A stretch of DNA of 64,000 nucleotides from NCBI RefSeq assembly GCF_001641335.1, contig NZ_LVEM01000001.1, positions 2,173,334-2,237,333 of the forward strand, written 5' to 3'. The position numbers were made by a program, and so were the translations under genes. Within the stretch, counting starts at the first letter, position 1; every line of letters begins with the position of its first letter. Origin of the DNA: Bradyrhizobium stylosanthis. GTDB taxonomy: Bacteria > Pseudomonadota > Alphaproteobacteria > Rhizobiales > Xanthobacteraceae. The notes below the pieces were generated by a model, which saw only the letters and a list, made by a program, of their open reading frames with translations, searched no databases and was not told the origin of the DNA. Positions 17,020-24,829 of this stretch are shown in pieces.

Positions 17020-17994
17020 ATGGCGGGCGGATACGGAGGATATGGCGGTTACGGCGGTTATGGCGGCTACGGGGGCTATGGCGGATACGGGGGTTATGGC
17101 GGATACGGCGGCGCCAGCGGATCGGGCGGCGCCATGTTCGCCGACCGCGTCGATCGCCCGTTCGTCAGCGAACGCGACATCAAGGGCGCCAGGTTCGATG
17201 CCACCGGCTTCGGCATGCGCCTGTGGTCGACACGGTGGTATTCGTGGGTCGTGATGTCCGATCTCGCCAGCCGGGCAGACTGGCTCAAGCGGCTCGGCGG
17301 ATTTGCCCTGCTCGGCAAGGGTCCGACCCCATGGGCGGGCGCGCTCGAGACCGACATCAGCATATTGAGGAACATGGCAGTCAACGAACGCGCGCCGGCC
17401 ATGGACGAAATCGTCACCGAGGCCGACGAGTTCATCAGCAAGTTCCTGCATCTCGTGTCTGCGACGGCGACGACACATCCGGCGACGTCGCGCATGCTGA
17501 TCGTCGCCGACGCGCTCACCGCGCTGATCGCGATGCACTACAAGGCGCATTTCAATCGCCCGCGGCCCACGCAGGTGGTGCCCGGTTTCATGTCGCCGAT
17601 CCAGCACGGCGGACACGCGTCCTACCCGAGCGGACACGCCACGCAGTCCCACGTCTTCGCGGCGCTTCTGACCGAAGTCATGCCGAAAGATCTCGGCTTC
17701 GCCGATCCGGCTCCGGGTCTCGCGGGCCGGACAACGGTCGGAAAGACGCTCGGCGCCCTCGCCGACCGGATTTCGCGGAATCGCGAAATCGCCGGCCTTC
17801 ACTATCCCTCCGATACCAAGGCAGGCGTGAAGCTCGCAGGCGCGATCCGCGACAAGATCCTTCTGGACCGGGATTACCTGCCGAAGTTCACGAAGCTCGT
17901 CGACAATGCCAAGGCCGAGTGGGAGAACACCGGCGTCTTCGAAGACGCGAAAGGCAACGGCAGCTCCGCGGGAGAGAAATATGCCCGTGACTGA
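17020..17994 (+). CDS. PAP2/vanadium-haloperoxidase-type protein with N-terminal GGY repeats
   Basis: A 324-residue protein. Residues 3-29 are nine perfect GGY tripeptides, followed by a Gly/Ser linker, with no conventional signal peptide. The catalytic domain carries the three acid-phosphatase/vanadium-haloperoxidase motifs: K175-x6-R182-P183 (KAHFNRPRP), P203-S-G-H206 (YPSGHAT) and R255-x5-H261-x3-D265 (NREIAGLHYPSD). Such enzymes either release phosphate from lipids or other esters, or use vanadate for halide oxidation; the soluble, mostly helical layout without membrane helices leans towards the haloperoxidase side. AGAGGAGG lies 5 bases before the ATG. The gene follows the SARP/TPR regulator by 14 bases and overlaps the next gene by 14. 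The GGY codons vary synonymously, so the repeat is not a very recent expansion. Confidence 0.85.
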   Translation: MAGGYGGYGGYGGYGGYGGYGGYGGYGGYGGASGSGGAMFADRVDRPFVSERDIKGARFDATGFGMRLWSTRWYSWVVMSDLASRADWLKRLGGFALLGKGPTPWAGALETDISILRNMAVNERAPAMDEIVTEADEFISKFLHLVSATATTHPATSRMLIVADALTALIAMHYKAHFNRPRPTQVVPGFMSPIQHGGHASYPSGHATQSHVFAALLTEVMPKDLGFADPAPGLAGRTTVGKTLGALADRISRNREIAGLHYPSDTKAGVKLAGAIRDKILLDRDYLPKFTKLVDNAKAEWENTGVFEDAKGNGSSAGEKYARD

Positions 17995-18985
17995 TCAATG
18001 CGGCCTCTACGAGGTCGTGCCTGCCGGCTTCGACCTGCTCCATGCGTCCCCCGCCGAGCTCGATCGCTACGGCATCCCGCAAAAGCCGGATGCCGACACG
18101 GAGCCGGAGCTGTTGGCGTTCTGGACAGAGCTCGTCTCGGCGCCTTTTGCGGCAAAGCAGCCGGTCTTCGCCGACATCGATCCCCCGTCCACCGGGGGAC
18201 CGCTTCAATCGATGCTGAACTGGTCCGGGGCGCTCATTTCCACGCCCTGGCCCCAGCAGATCGTCTTTGCAGCAGCCGGATGGAATGTGCCGGACGTGCG
18301 CCGGCCATCCGCGTCGGCCCTCGGCACGCACTCGGACGATCCAAAATCGCTGCTGTGGGTGGGGCTGGACGGCCGCAACGGCGTGCTGCCGAATATCTCC
18401 CTGCCTCAGATCGGCACCGGCCACTGGCCCAATCGCAAGCCCAAGCACTTCGCGTGGTGGGACTGGTGGCACAATACGAAGCCGGACGAAGTGCCCGGCA
18501 AGTCGGAAACGTCGCCGGAGCCGCAGGCGATCACGCTGATCGACAACCTCGCGATGGAGACGGGCCACAAGATCCTCGCCGGTCTTGCGGTCCAGGTCAG
18601 CGGAGACGTTCTCTATTTCATCAAGAACCAGAGCACCGGCGAATTCCGCTCGTTTCTCTCCCCGCCACCATCTGGCGAGATCGAGCCGCTCGGATCGTCC
18701 GTGGAATGGGTGATGGAGCGGCCGACGGACCCGAAGAGCCGCGATCTGTTTCCGCTTCCGGACTACGACCCTGTGAACTTCAGGTACTGCGTGGCCCGCG
18801 CTGCGGATGGAGCGATCGGATCGGGCCGCATGATGACGCTCGGAGACAACGCGCTCATGATCGAGATGCGGGAAAGCTTCGCTGATCCCGAGCGCACCGT
18901 CATCGTGTCACGCCCGGAACTGCGGCAAGAGACTAAAGACGGCCCGGTCGGCATCACCTGCACATTCCAGGATCCCATGGTGTGA
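17981..18985 (+). CDS. Peptidase G1 (eqolisin, glutamic peptidase) homologue
   Basis: A 334-residue protein. The segment 78-260 follows the eqolisin (G1, formerly A4) pattern: MLNWSGALI, AAAGWNVPDV, SLLWVGLDG, then LPQIGT with Q143 in the position of the catalytic Gln, FAWWDWWHN replacing the usual WYEWYP, and SSVEWVMERP with E242 (or E246) in the position of the catalytic Glu. The concanavalin-like beta-sandwich would suit this pattern. G1 enzymes are mostly fungal secreted acid peptidases with scattered bacterial members; this one has no signal peptide and carries about 75 extra N-terminal residues. The ATG at 17981 overlaps the haloperoxidase stop by 14 bases, a strong sign of coupled translation. 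Activity is inferred from the conserved Gln/Glu pair only. Confidence 0.7.
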   Translation: MPVTDQCGLYEVVPAGFDLLHASPAELDRYGIPQKPDADTEPELLAFWTELVSAPFAAKQPVFADIDPPSTGGPLQSMLNWSGALISTPWPQQIVFAAAGWNVPDVRRPSASALGTHSDDPKSLLWVGLDGRNGVLPNISLPQIGTGHWPNRKPKHFAWWDWWHNTKPDEVPGKSETSPEPQAITLIDNLAMETGHKILAGLAVQVSGDVLYFIKNQSTGEFRSFLSPPPSGEIEPLGSSVEWVMERPTDPKSRDLFPLPDYDPVNFRYCVARAADGAIGSGRMMTLGDNALMIEMRESFADPERTVIVSRPELRQETKDGPVGITCTFQDPMV

Positions 18986-19003
18986 ACGGGCATCGCGCGT
19001 GAG

Positions 19004-19043
19004 AGGCCGGACCGCGCTGAAGCGCCAGGTCGCGATCCGGCCT
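19004..19043. terminator. Hairpin between convergent genes
   Basis: AGGCCGGA is mirrored exactly by TCCGGCCT, with partial CCGCG/CGCG extension inward. It lies between the ends of the G1-peptidase gene (plus) and the Bug-protein gene (minus), so it can serve as a bidirectional terminator. Confidence 0.55.
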
Positions 19044-19051
19044 GTGTCCAC

Positions 19052-20023
19052 TTACTCCAGCTTGATGTTCGCCGCCTCGATCACCTTCTTCCATCGGGCG
19101 GTCTCGGAGGCGATGTAGGCCGCGAACGGCTCGGAATCCACCGCGACCGCGGCGGCACCGAGCTCGGCCATCTTCTGGACCGTCTCCGGCTGCTGCATGA
19201 AGGCACGGATTTCGGCCGAGAGCTTCTCGACGATCGGCTTCGGCGTGCCCGCAGGCACGAAGAAGCCGTGCCAGGCGACGGCCTCGAAGCCCGGCAGGAA
19301 TTCGGCCACCGCCGGGACTTGCGGATCGAAATCGGCCCGCTTGGGCGTTGCCGTCGCCAGCATCGCGAGCGCACCGGTCTTCACCTGCGGCAGCAGCAGC
19401 GGCACGTTGTCGAAGGCGAGATCGATCTGGCCGCTGAGCAGGTCCGTCAGCATCTGGCTGGAGCCCTTGTAGGGCACGTGCACCATCTTGGTGCCGGTCA
19501 TCTGCTGGAACAGCTCACCGGCGAGATGCTGCGAGGTACCGACGCCGGCGGAGCCGAATGAGACCTTGTCGGGGTTCGCCTTCAGAAAGGCGATCAGATC
19601 CGGTACGGTGCGCGCCTTGATCTTGTTGGGGTTGACGACGAGTACGTTGGGCACGACGCTGATCTGGGCGACCGGCACCAGATCCTTGTCCGGCTGGTAG
19701 CTGAGCTTCGGACCATAGAGCGAGGGGTTGATCGCGAGCGCGGAGGTGCTGGCAACGCCGAGCGTGATGCCGTCGGGCGCCGACTTCGCCAGACGGGTCA
19801 CGCCGAGGATCGAGCCGGCCCCGCCGACATTCTCGACCACGAACGGCTTGCCTAGCTTCACCTGCAGATGGTTCGACACCATGCGCGCAAAGATGTCCGC
19901 GGTGCCGCCGGCGGCAAAGGGAACGATCACCGTCACCTGCTTTGACGGATAGCCGTCCTGCGCCTTCGCCGGCGACGTCGCCAGCATCATGACCGAGGCA
20001 AGAACAAGCCACATCGATCTCAT
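19052..20023 (-). CDS. Tripartite tricarboxylate transporter substrate-binding protein (Bug/TctC family)
   Basis: A 323-residue periplasmic binding protein. The ATG at 20023 has GAGGAAAC upstream and begins a signal peptide (MRSMWLVLASVMMLATSPAKA-Q); a longer in-frame start at 20068 is less likely. Bug hallmarks are YPSKQVTVIVPFAAGGTADI, ENVGGAGSILG near residue 65, VPYKGSSQMLTDLLSGQIDLAFDN and a C-terminal PIVEKLSAEIRAFM. It is the last gene of the six-gene minus-strand operon. No TctA/TctB membrane subunits are in the window, so it is an orphan that may work with a distant permease. Ligand probably a carboxylic or sugar acid from the operon context. Confidence 0.9.
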   Translation of the reverse strand: MRSMWLVLASVMMLATSPAKAQDGYPSKQVTVIVPFAAGGTADIFARMVSNHLQVKLGKPFVVENVGGAGSILGVTRLAKSAPDGITLGVASTSALAINPSLYGPKLSYQPDKDLVPVAQISVVPNVLVVNPNKIKARTVPDLIAFLKANPDKVSFGSAGVGTSQHLAGELFQQMTGTKMVHVPYKGSSQMLTDLLSGQIDLAFDNVPLLLPQVKTGALAMLATATPKRADFDPQVPAVAEFLPGFEAVAWHGFFVPAGTPKPIVEKLSAEIRAFMQQPETVQKMAELGAAAVAVDSEPFAAYIASETARWKKVIEAANIKLE

Positions 20024-20081
20024 CGAAGTTTCCTCTACTGTTATCGTGTTGTTGATTGGCTGCTGCACATGGCGGAGATCG

Positions 20082-21212
20082 CTAGAACGCGACCTCGTAC
20101 ATGTTCAGGATCGCATCCCGGCCGAGATCGCGCGGGTTGTTGTCGAGCAGGCGGCGAATGGCGTGTGCCTCGTCGGCCATCGCGCCGAGATCGTTCCTGG
20201 GCACGCCGAGCGCGGACAGCCGCATCCCGATGCCGAGATCCCTGCAGAAGGCGTAGGTCGCGTCGAATGCGAGCTTCGGATCGCTGCGTTCCGGCAGCCC
20301 CAGCGCCGTCAGCACCGCGACGGTCTTCTCCTCCACGGCGGGCATGTTGAAGGCGAGCGTGTGCGGGAAGATCACCGCACAGGCGAGGCCGTGCGCGACG
20401 TGATGGCGCGTGCCGAGCGGATAAGCCACGGCATGACCGGCCGTGGTGTTCACCGGGCCGAGGCAATAGCCGCCATAGAGCGAGGCCAGCGACAGGCCGG
20501 CGCGCGCCTCGCGGTCGCCGCCATCGGCCACCGCGCGCTTGAGGTAACGTCCGACCAGCCGCGCACCCTCGAGCGCGTAGAGGTCGATCGTCGGATGCGC
20601 CTTGCGGCTGGTATAGGCCTCGACGCAATGCGCCAGCGCATCGACGCCGGTCGCCGCGGTGACCTCCTTCGGCACGGTCATGGTCAGGTCGGGATCGACG
20701 ATGGCGATGTCGGCCAGCATGTAGCGGCTCTGCACCGCCTGCTTGTTCTGGCTGACGGGATCGGTGACGAGCGCGCGCGTGCCGGCCTCGCTGCCGGTGC
20801 CCGAGGTGGTCGGGATCTGCATCAGCGCGACGCTGCGGCCGGCCACCTTCTCCGGCCCGACGATGTCGGCAAAGGGCACCTCACTCGTGCACATCACCGC
20901 GACCAGCTTGGCGAGATCCATCGCACTGCCGCCGCCGAAGCCGACGACGAGGTCGGGCTTGGCCTCCTTCGCCATCGCCACCGCCTTTTCGAGATTGGGC
21001 AGATCCGGCTCGGGCTTGACCTCGCCGAACACCTTGACCGCGCCCGGCAGCGCCAGCGTGTCGACGCGGCGCGCATTGAAGGGATCGGAGATCACCAGCG
21101 GCCGCCGGGCGCCGATCCGCTCGGCGAAGCGCGCCGCGGCGGTGATGGTGCCGTTGCCGAACTCCAGGATGGTCGGACGTTGGATTTCGATGGGCGTGAA
21201 GGCGTTGGTCAT
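20082..21212 (-). CDS. Iron-containing (group III) alcohol dehydrogenase / maleylacetate-reductase-like
   Basis: A 376-residue NAD(P)-dependent oxidoreductase. The start is the ATG at 21212 (an upstream in-frame ATG would run into pdxA2). The N-terminal Rossmann-like half has GFGGGSAMDLAKL (nucleotide binding, about 91-103) and PTTSGTGSE (about 134-142); the helical C-terminal half has metal ligands D191, H195 (DALAHCVEAY), H260 (TTAGH) and H274 (HVAHG). It could oxidise a short-chain alcohol or reduce an aldehyde or keto acid; in this operon it likely acts on a sugar-acid intermediate or glycerol/DHA-type product. It starts 14 bases after the pdxA2 stop. Confidence 0.9.
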   Translation of the reverse strand: MTNAFTPIEIQRPTILEFGNGTITAAARFAERIGARRPLVISDPFNARRVDTLALPGAVKVFGEVKPEPDLPNLEKAVAMAKEAKPDLVVGFGGGSAMDLAKLVAVMCTSEVPFADIVGPEKVAGRSVALMQIPTTSGTGSEAGTRALVTDPVSQNKQAVQSRYMLADIAIVDPDLTMTVPKEVTAATGVDALAHCVEAYTSRKAHPTIDLYALEGARLVGRYLKRAVADGGDREARAGLSLASLYGGYCLGPVNTTAGHAVAYPLGTRHHVAHGLACAVIFPHTLAFNMPAVEEKTVAVLTALGLPERSDPKLAFDATYAFCRDLGIGMRLSALGVPRNDLGAMADEAHAIRRLLDNNPRDLGRDAILNMYEVAF

Positions 21213-21225
21213 CGTGCGTTCGATC

Positions 21226-22263
21226 TCATGATTTGGATGCGGAGGCGCCGGCCGACAGCCGTTCGGCATAGTCGATGGCCTCGATCAGGCTGTGCTCGTT
21301 TGCGATGCCCTTGCCGGCAATATCGAAAGCGGTGCCGTGATCGACCGAGGTGCGGATGATCGGCAGGCCCAGCGTGATGTTGACGCCGGACAGCTCCTGC
21401 CAGCGGCCGGTCGCGGGATCGACCTGGAAGCCGAGCAACTTGACGGGGATGTGCCCCTGATCGTGATACATCGCGACCGCGGCATCGTACTGGCCGGCGC
21501 GCAGCTTGACGAAAATCGTGTCGCCCGGCACCGGCCCGACGACGTCGAGACCATCGGCAACGGCTTTCGCAATCGTCGGCGCCGACACGTCGATATCCTG
21601 CCGGCCGAACAGGCCGCCCTCGCCCGCATGCGGATTGAGCGCGGCGATCGCGATCTTGGGTTTTGCGATGCCGAGGCGGAGCAACGCGTCGTTGGTGAGG
21701 TCGATCACCATCCGCAGCCGCTCCGGTGTCAGGCGCTTCGGCACGTCCTCCAGCGCGACATGGGTCGAGACATGGCTGACGCGCATGTTGCCGTGGGCGA
21801 GCAGCATCACCGAGCCGCGTACGCCGGTGAGATGCGCCAGCATCTCGGTATGACCGGGGAAATGATAGCCGGCCTTGTTGAGCGCTTCCTTGTTCAGCGG
21901 CGCGGTGACGATAGCGGCGGTGCGGCCGGCCTGCGTCAGGCGCACGCCCTGCTCGATCGCCTTGTAGGCGAAGCGGCCGCCGTCGGCGCTGAGCACGCCG
22001 GGCTTGATCGGATCACCCTCGGCGTCGGCCTGCAGGTAACAGAGGTTCGGCCAATCGCGATCATCGGCCGTCACCTCCGGGATCGCGACGTCGGCGCCGA
22101 GCGCGGCCTTCGCGCCCTGCAGCGCCGCGCCGCTGCCGATGACGAGCAGGCGCAGATCGCCGGCCGCGATCCGGTCCTTCAACCCGACACAGGCCTTGAC
22201 AATGATCTCCGGCCCGATCCCGGCCGGGTCGCCCATGGTGATGGCAAGGTGACGAGAGGTCAT
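21226..22263 (-). CDS. pdxA2: 4-hydroxythreonine-4-phosphate dehydrogenase-like PdxA2
   Basis: A 345-residue NAD-dependent dehydrogenase, starting MTSRHLAITMGDPAGIGPEI at 22263, the canonical PdxA opening. Metal and substrate segments are present: KAGYHFPGHTEML, HVALEDVPKRL, NPHAGEGGLFG and AVAMYHDQGHIPVKLLGF. Its start overlaps the stop of a DUF1537 kinase by four bases. The PdxA2-DUF1537 pair is known to convert four-carbon sugar acids: after phosphorylation, PdxA2 oxidatively decarboxylates 4-phospho-threonate or -erythronate to dihydroxyacetone phosphate. So a catabolic role is more likely than pyridoxine synthesis. Confidence 0.9.
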   Translation of the reverse strand: MTSRHLAITMGDPAGIGPEIIVKACVGLKDRIAAGDLRLLVIGSGAALQGAKAALGADVAIPEVTADDRDWPNLCYLQADAEGDPIKPGVLSADGGRFAYKAIEQGVRLTQAGRTAAIVTAPLNKEALNKAGYHFPGHTEMLAHLTGVRGSVMLLAHGNMRVSHVSTHVALEDVPKRLTPERLRMVIDLTNDALLRLGIAKPKIAIAALNPHAGEGGLFGRQDIDVSAPTIAKAVADGLDVVGPVPGDTIFVKLRAGQYDAAVAMYHDQGHIPVKLLGFQVDPATGRWQELSGVNITLGLPIIRTSVDHGTAFDIAGKGIANEHSLIEAIDYAERLSAGASASKS

Positions 22264-23366
22264 ATCGGACTCTCCATTTTGAGCAGATGATTGTCTCGGA
22301 GCAGGTCGCGCCACAGCTCGCTGTTGCCGAAGGCTCCGGACTTGGAAACGACATCGACGCCGGCCCAGCGGCCCCCTTGCAGGATCGAGCGCGGCAGTCC
22401 CGGCACGATGCGTCCCGTCACCTGGAGCGCATGCGCGCCGAGGGCAACGCAGGCAGCCTTCAAGGTCTCGCCGCCGGCGACGATCAGCGTGCCCGGCGGC
22501 TCCAGCGCCGCGATCAGCGCCGTCATCTCGTGCGCGATCCGCCGCGCCGCCTCCGTGCGCGCCAGTCCCTCGGCGAGCAAGAATTTGACCATCGCGACGC
22601 GGTCGTCGGCGAGCTTGCGCTGAACCGGCGACGCGCCCTCGCCTTCCGCAAGCGCAATCGTCGCTTCGCCGCAGGCGGCGAGCTGCGAGGCGGTTGCGGG
22701 CTGGTCGGAGCCGAACAGCCCTAGCACCGGCAGCTTCAACTGGCCCGGAGCATCAGCGCGATGGCTGCGCGCGAGCGCGCCGGCCAATCCGCCGCTGCCG
22801 CACCACAGCACCGGACCCGGCATACGCCGTCCCATCTCGACGACGCGGTCGAGATCGATGTCGCTCTCGGCATCGAACACCTGGACGCCGCCCTGCGACA
22901 GCGTCTCGGCCTGCCCCTGCCGCGCCGCGATGCCTTCTTCCTGCAATTGCGCCAGGAGATTGTCGCCGACACGATGCCACTCGCCTTGCACGGTGCGCGC
23001 GAATTGCTGGCCGCCCGCGGTGCGGCGTCCCTGATAGTCGAACGCGGGCGCGACCACGCAGGATGCCCAGGGGCCGCTGCGCAGGCAGGCGCCGAGCTCG
23101 GCGGCCCAGGCGCCGCGCAACAGGCTGTCGACCTTCTTGTAGGCGATGGTCGCGCCCTGGAGCTGCGGCGCCAGCCGTCCGACGATCTCGATGCTGTCGG
23201 CCTTCGACCGTTCGCGGGTGCCGCTATCGATCGCGAGGCTCCCGGAGCCCCTCGGTGCCGACGCTTCGGGCCAGGTGACGTCGAACGGTCCGCACAGGCC
23301 GACGAACTCCGCCGCGGTGTCGAGCGCACCGGTGAGATCGTCGGCAAGCAGGCGGACGCTCGTCAT
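22260..23366 (-). CDS. Four-carbon acid sugar kinase (DUF1537, DtnK/OtnK-like)
   Basis: A 368-residue ATP-dependent kinase. The N-terminal part begins VRLLADDLTGALDTAAEF, the conserved DUF1537 substrate-binding segment, followed by TIAYKKVDSLLRG and CVVAPAFDYQGRRT. The C-terminal nucleotide-binding half contains LIVAGGETLKAACVALG and VPGLPRSILQGG (usually G-x-P-x-x-x-L), ending KSGAFG. Enzymes of this family phosphorylate D-threonate, L-threonate or erythronate at O4. It is immediately downstream of the FAD oxidase gene (2-base gap) and overlaps pdxA2. Which stereoisomer is used cannot be read from the sequence. Confidence 0.9.
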   Translation of the reverse strand: MTSVRLLADDLTGALDTAAEFVGLCGPFDVTWPEASAPRGSGSLAIDSGTRERSKADSIEIVGRLAPQLQGATIAYKKVDSLLRGAWAAELGACLRSGPWASCVVAPAFDYQGRRTAGGQQFARTVQGEWHRVGDNLLAQLQEEGIAARQGQAETLSQGGVQVFDAESDIDLDRVVEMGRRMPGPVLWCGSGGLAGALARSHRADAPGQLKLPVLGLFGSDQPATASQLAACGEATIALAEGEGASPVQRKLADDRVAMVKFLLAEGLARTEAARRIAHEMTALIAALEPPGTLIVAGGETLKAACVALGAHALQVTGRIVPGLPRSILQGGRWAGVDVVSKSGAFGNSELWRDLLRDNHLLKMESPI

Positions 23367-23368
23367 CG

Positions 23369-24808
23369 TCAGGCGGCTCCCGTGCCAAAGATCTTGCCGG
23401 GATTCATCAGGCCATGCGGATCGAGCAGGCGCTTGATGTCGCGCATCAGCGCGATGTCGAGCGGATCGGCGACGCGGGCGAGCCGACCGCGATTGGTGAT
23501 GCCGATGCCGTGCTCAGCGCTGATCGCTCCACTCTGCGCCGCGGTCTCGTCGTCGACGATCTCGTTGATCTGTGCGACCAGCTTCGCCGTCGCATCCGGA
23601 TCCTGGCAATGCACCCGGTCGATCAGGGCCACGACATGGATGTTGCCGTCACCGATATGGCCGTGCATCACGACATTCGCATGCGGCACGGCGGCCTTGA
23701 TCCGCGCCTCTACATTGCTCACGAAGGCTGCCTGGCGCTCCAGCGGAACCACGCTGTCATGCGACACGACGTAGCCGCTGCGCTTGTTGCCTTCCGACAC
23801 GCTGTGCCTGACGGCCCAGATTGCCTTGGCCTGCGCCAGGTTCGAGGCCAGGATGACGTCCTCAGCTAGCCCCGCCTCCATCGCGTCCGCCAACACCTCG
23901 GCCAACGGCTCGTTGAGATCGACGCCTGCGAGCGTGTCGGTCAGCTCGACGATCAGATACCACGGTGTGGTCAGTTCGAAGGGAACGGTCACATGCGGCA
24001 CCGTCGCGGCGATCGCCTCGATCTGCGAGCGCGACATGATCTCCAGGCTGCCGAGCCGGTCGCCGACCGCACCGCGCAGTTGCTGCATGATCTCGAGCGC
24101 CTGCTCGACGCCTTGCAGCTTCAGCAGCGCCAGCGCCGAGCTGCGCGGCGGCGCGAACAGTTTCAGCACCGCCGCGGTGACGATGCCGAGCGTGCCTTCC
24201 GCACCGATGAAGAGCTGCTTGAGCGCATAGCCCGTATTGTCCTTGCGCAGCGCGCGCAGGCCGTTGAAAACCCGCCCGTCGGGCAGCACGACCTCCAGCC
24301 CGAGCACGAGATCGCGCGTCGGGCCATAGCGCAGCACGGCGGTGCCGCCGGCATTGGTCGAGATGTTGCCGCCGATCTGGCAGGAGCCTTCTGCGCCGAG
24401 GCTTAAGGGAAAGTAGCGATCGATGTCGCGGGCGGCGTTCTGCACCTCGGCGAGGATACAGCCCGCTTCCACCGTGATGGTGTTGGCGAGCGGGCTGACG
24501 TCGCGCACCGCGCGCATGCGATCGAGCCGGATCACGACATTGCCCGCAAGATCGTCCGGCGTGGCGGCGCCGCACATGCCGGTGTTGCCGCCTTGCGGCA
24601 CGATGGCGAGCCGCCTTGCAGCGCAGAGCTTCACGGCGGCGGCGACCTCGGCGGTCGAGCCGGGCTTCACTACCGCGACCGCCTGGCCGCGATAGCGGCC
24701 GCGCCAGTCCACCACGTAAGGCTCCTGGTCGGCTCCGGACGCGATGACGTGCTTGTCGCCGACGATCGCGGCGAGCCCGGCCAAAGCGTCCTGGAAGGAG
24801 ACGGACAT
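23369..24808 (-). CDS. FAD-linked oxidase / D-2-hydroxy acid dehydrogenase (GlcD family)
   Basis: A 479-residue flavoenzyme. The N-terminal FAD_binding_4 (PCMH) domain has AVVKPGSTAEVAAAVKLC, VPQGGNTGMCGAA and the FAD-contacting LGAEGSCQIGGNISTNAGG and YGPTRDLVLGLEVVLPDG segments; the C-terminal FAD-oxidase domain has HGHIGDGNIHV and SAEHGIGITNRG, with His and Glu residues typical of the D-lactate / D-2-hydroxyglutarate / glycolate dehydrogenase group. It oxidises a D-2-hydroxy acid to a 2-keto acid, passing electrons to the respiratory chain. Position between an aldolase-like gene and a sugar-acid kinase suggests a hydroxy-acid substrate of the same pathway. Confidence 0.92.
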   Translation of the reverse strand: MSVSFQDALAGLAAIVGDKHVIASGADQEPYVVDWRGRYRGQAVAVVKPGSTAEVAAAVKLCAARRLAIVPQGGNTGMCGAATPDDLAGNVVIRLDRMRAVRDVSPLANTITVEAGCILAEVQNAARDIDRYFPLSLGAEGSCQIGGNISTNAGGTAVLRYGPTRDLVLGLEVVLPDGRVFNGLRALRKDNTGYALKQLFIGAEGTLGIVTAAVLKLFAPPRSSALALLKLQGVEQALEIMQQLRGAVGDRLGSLEIMSRSQIEAIAATVPHVTVPFELTTPWYLIVELTDTLAGVDLNEPLAEVLADAMEAGLAEDVILASNLAQAKAIWAVRHSVSEGNKRSGYVVSHDSVVPLERQAAFVSNVEARIKAAVPHANVVMHGHIGDGNIHVVALIDRVHCQDPDATAKLVAQINEIVDDETAAQSGAISAEHGIGITNRGRLARVADPLDIALMRDIKRLLDPHGLMNPGKIFGTGAA

Positions 24809-24829
24809 CAGATCGCCTCGCGGTGCGGC

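Noticed and set aside
17026..17106. CRISPR-like or simple tandem repeat
   Set aside because: The nine GGY-coding units are 9-base periodic with variable third bases inside an open reading frame; no spacers and no direct-repeat array.
16708..17802. A minus-strand frame opposite the regulator end and haloperoxidase gene
   Set aside because: Arg/His-rich shadow with an Ala-Ile-Thr-Pro-Val run caused by the complementary GGY repeat; no supporting ribosome-binding site.
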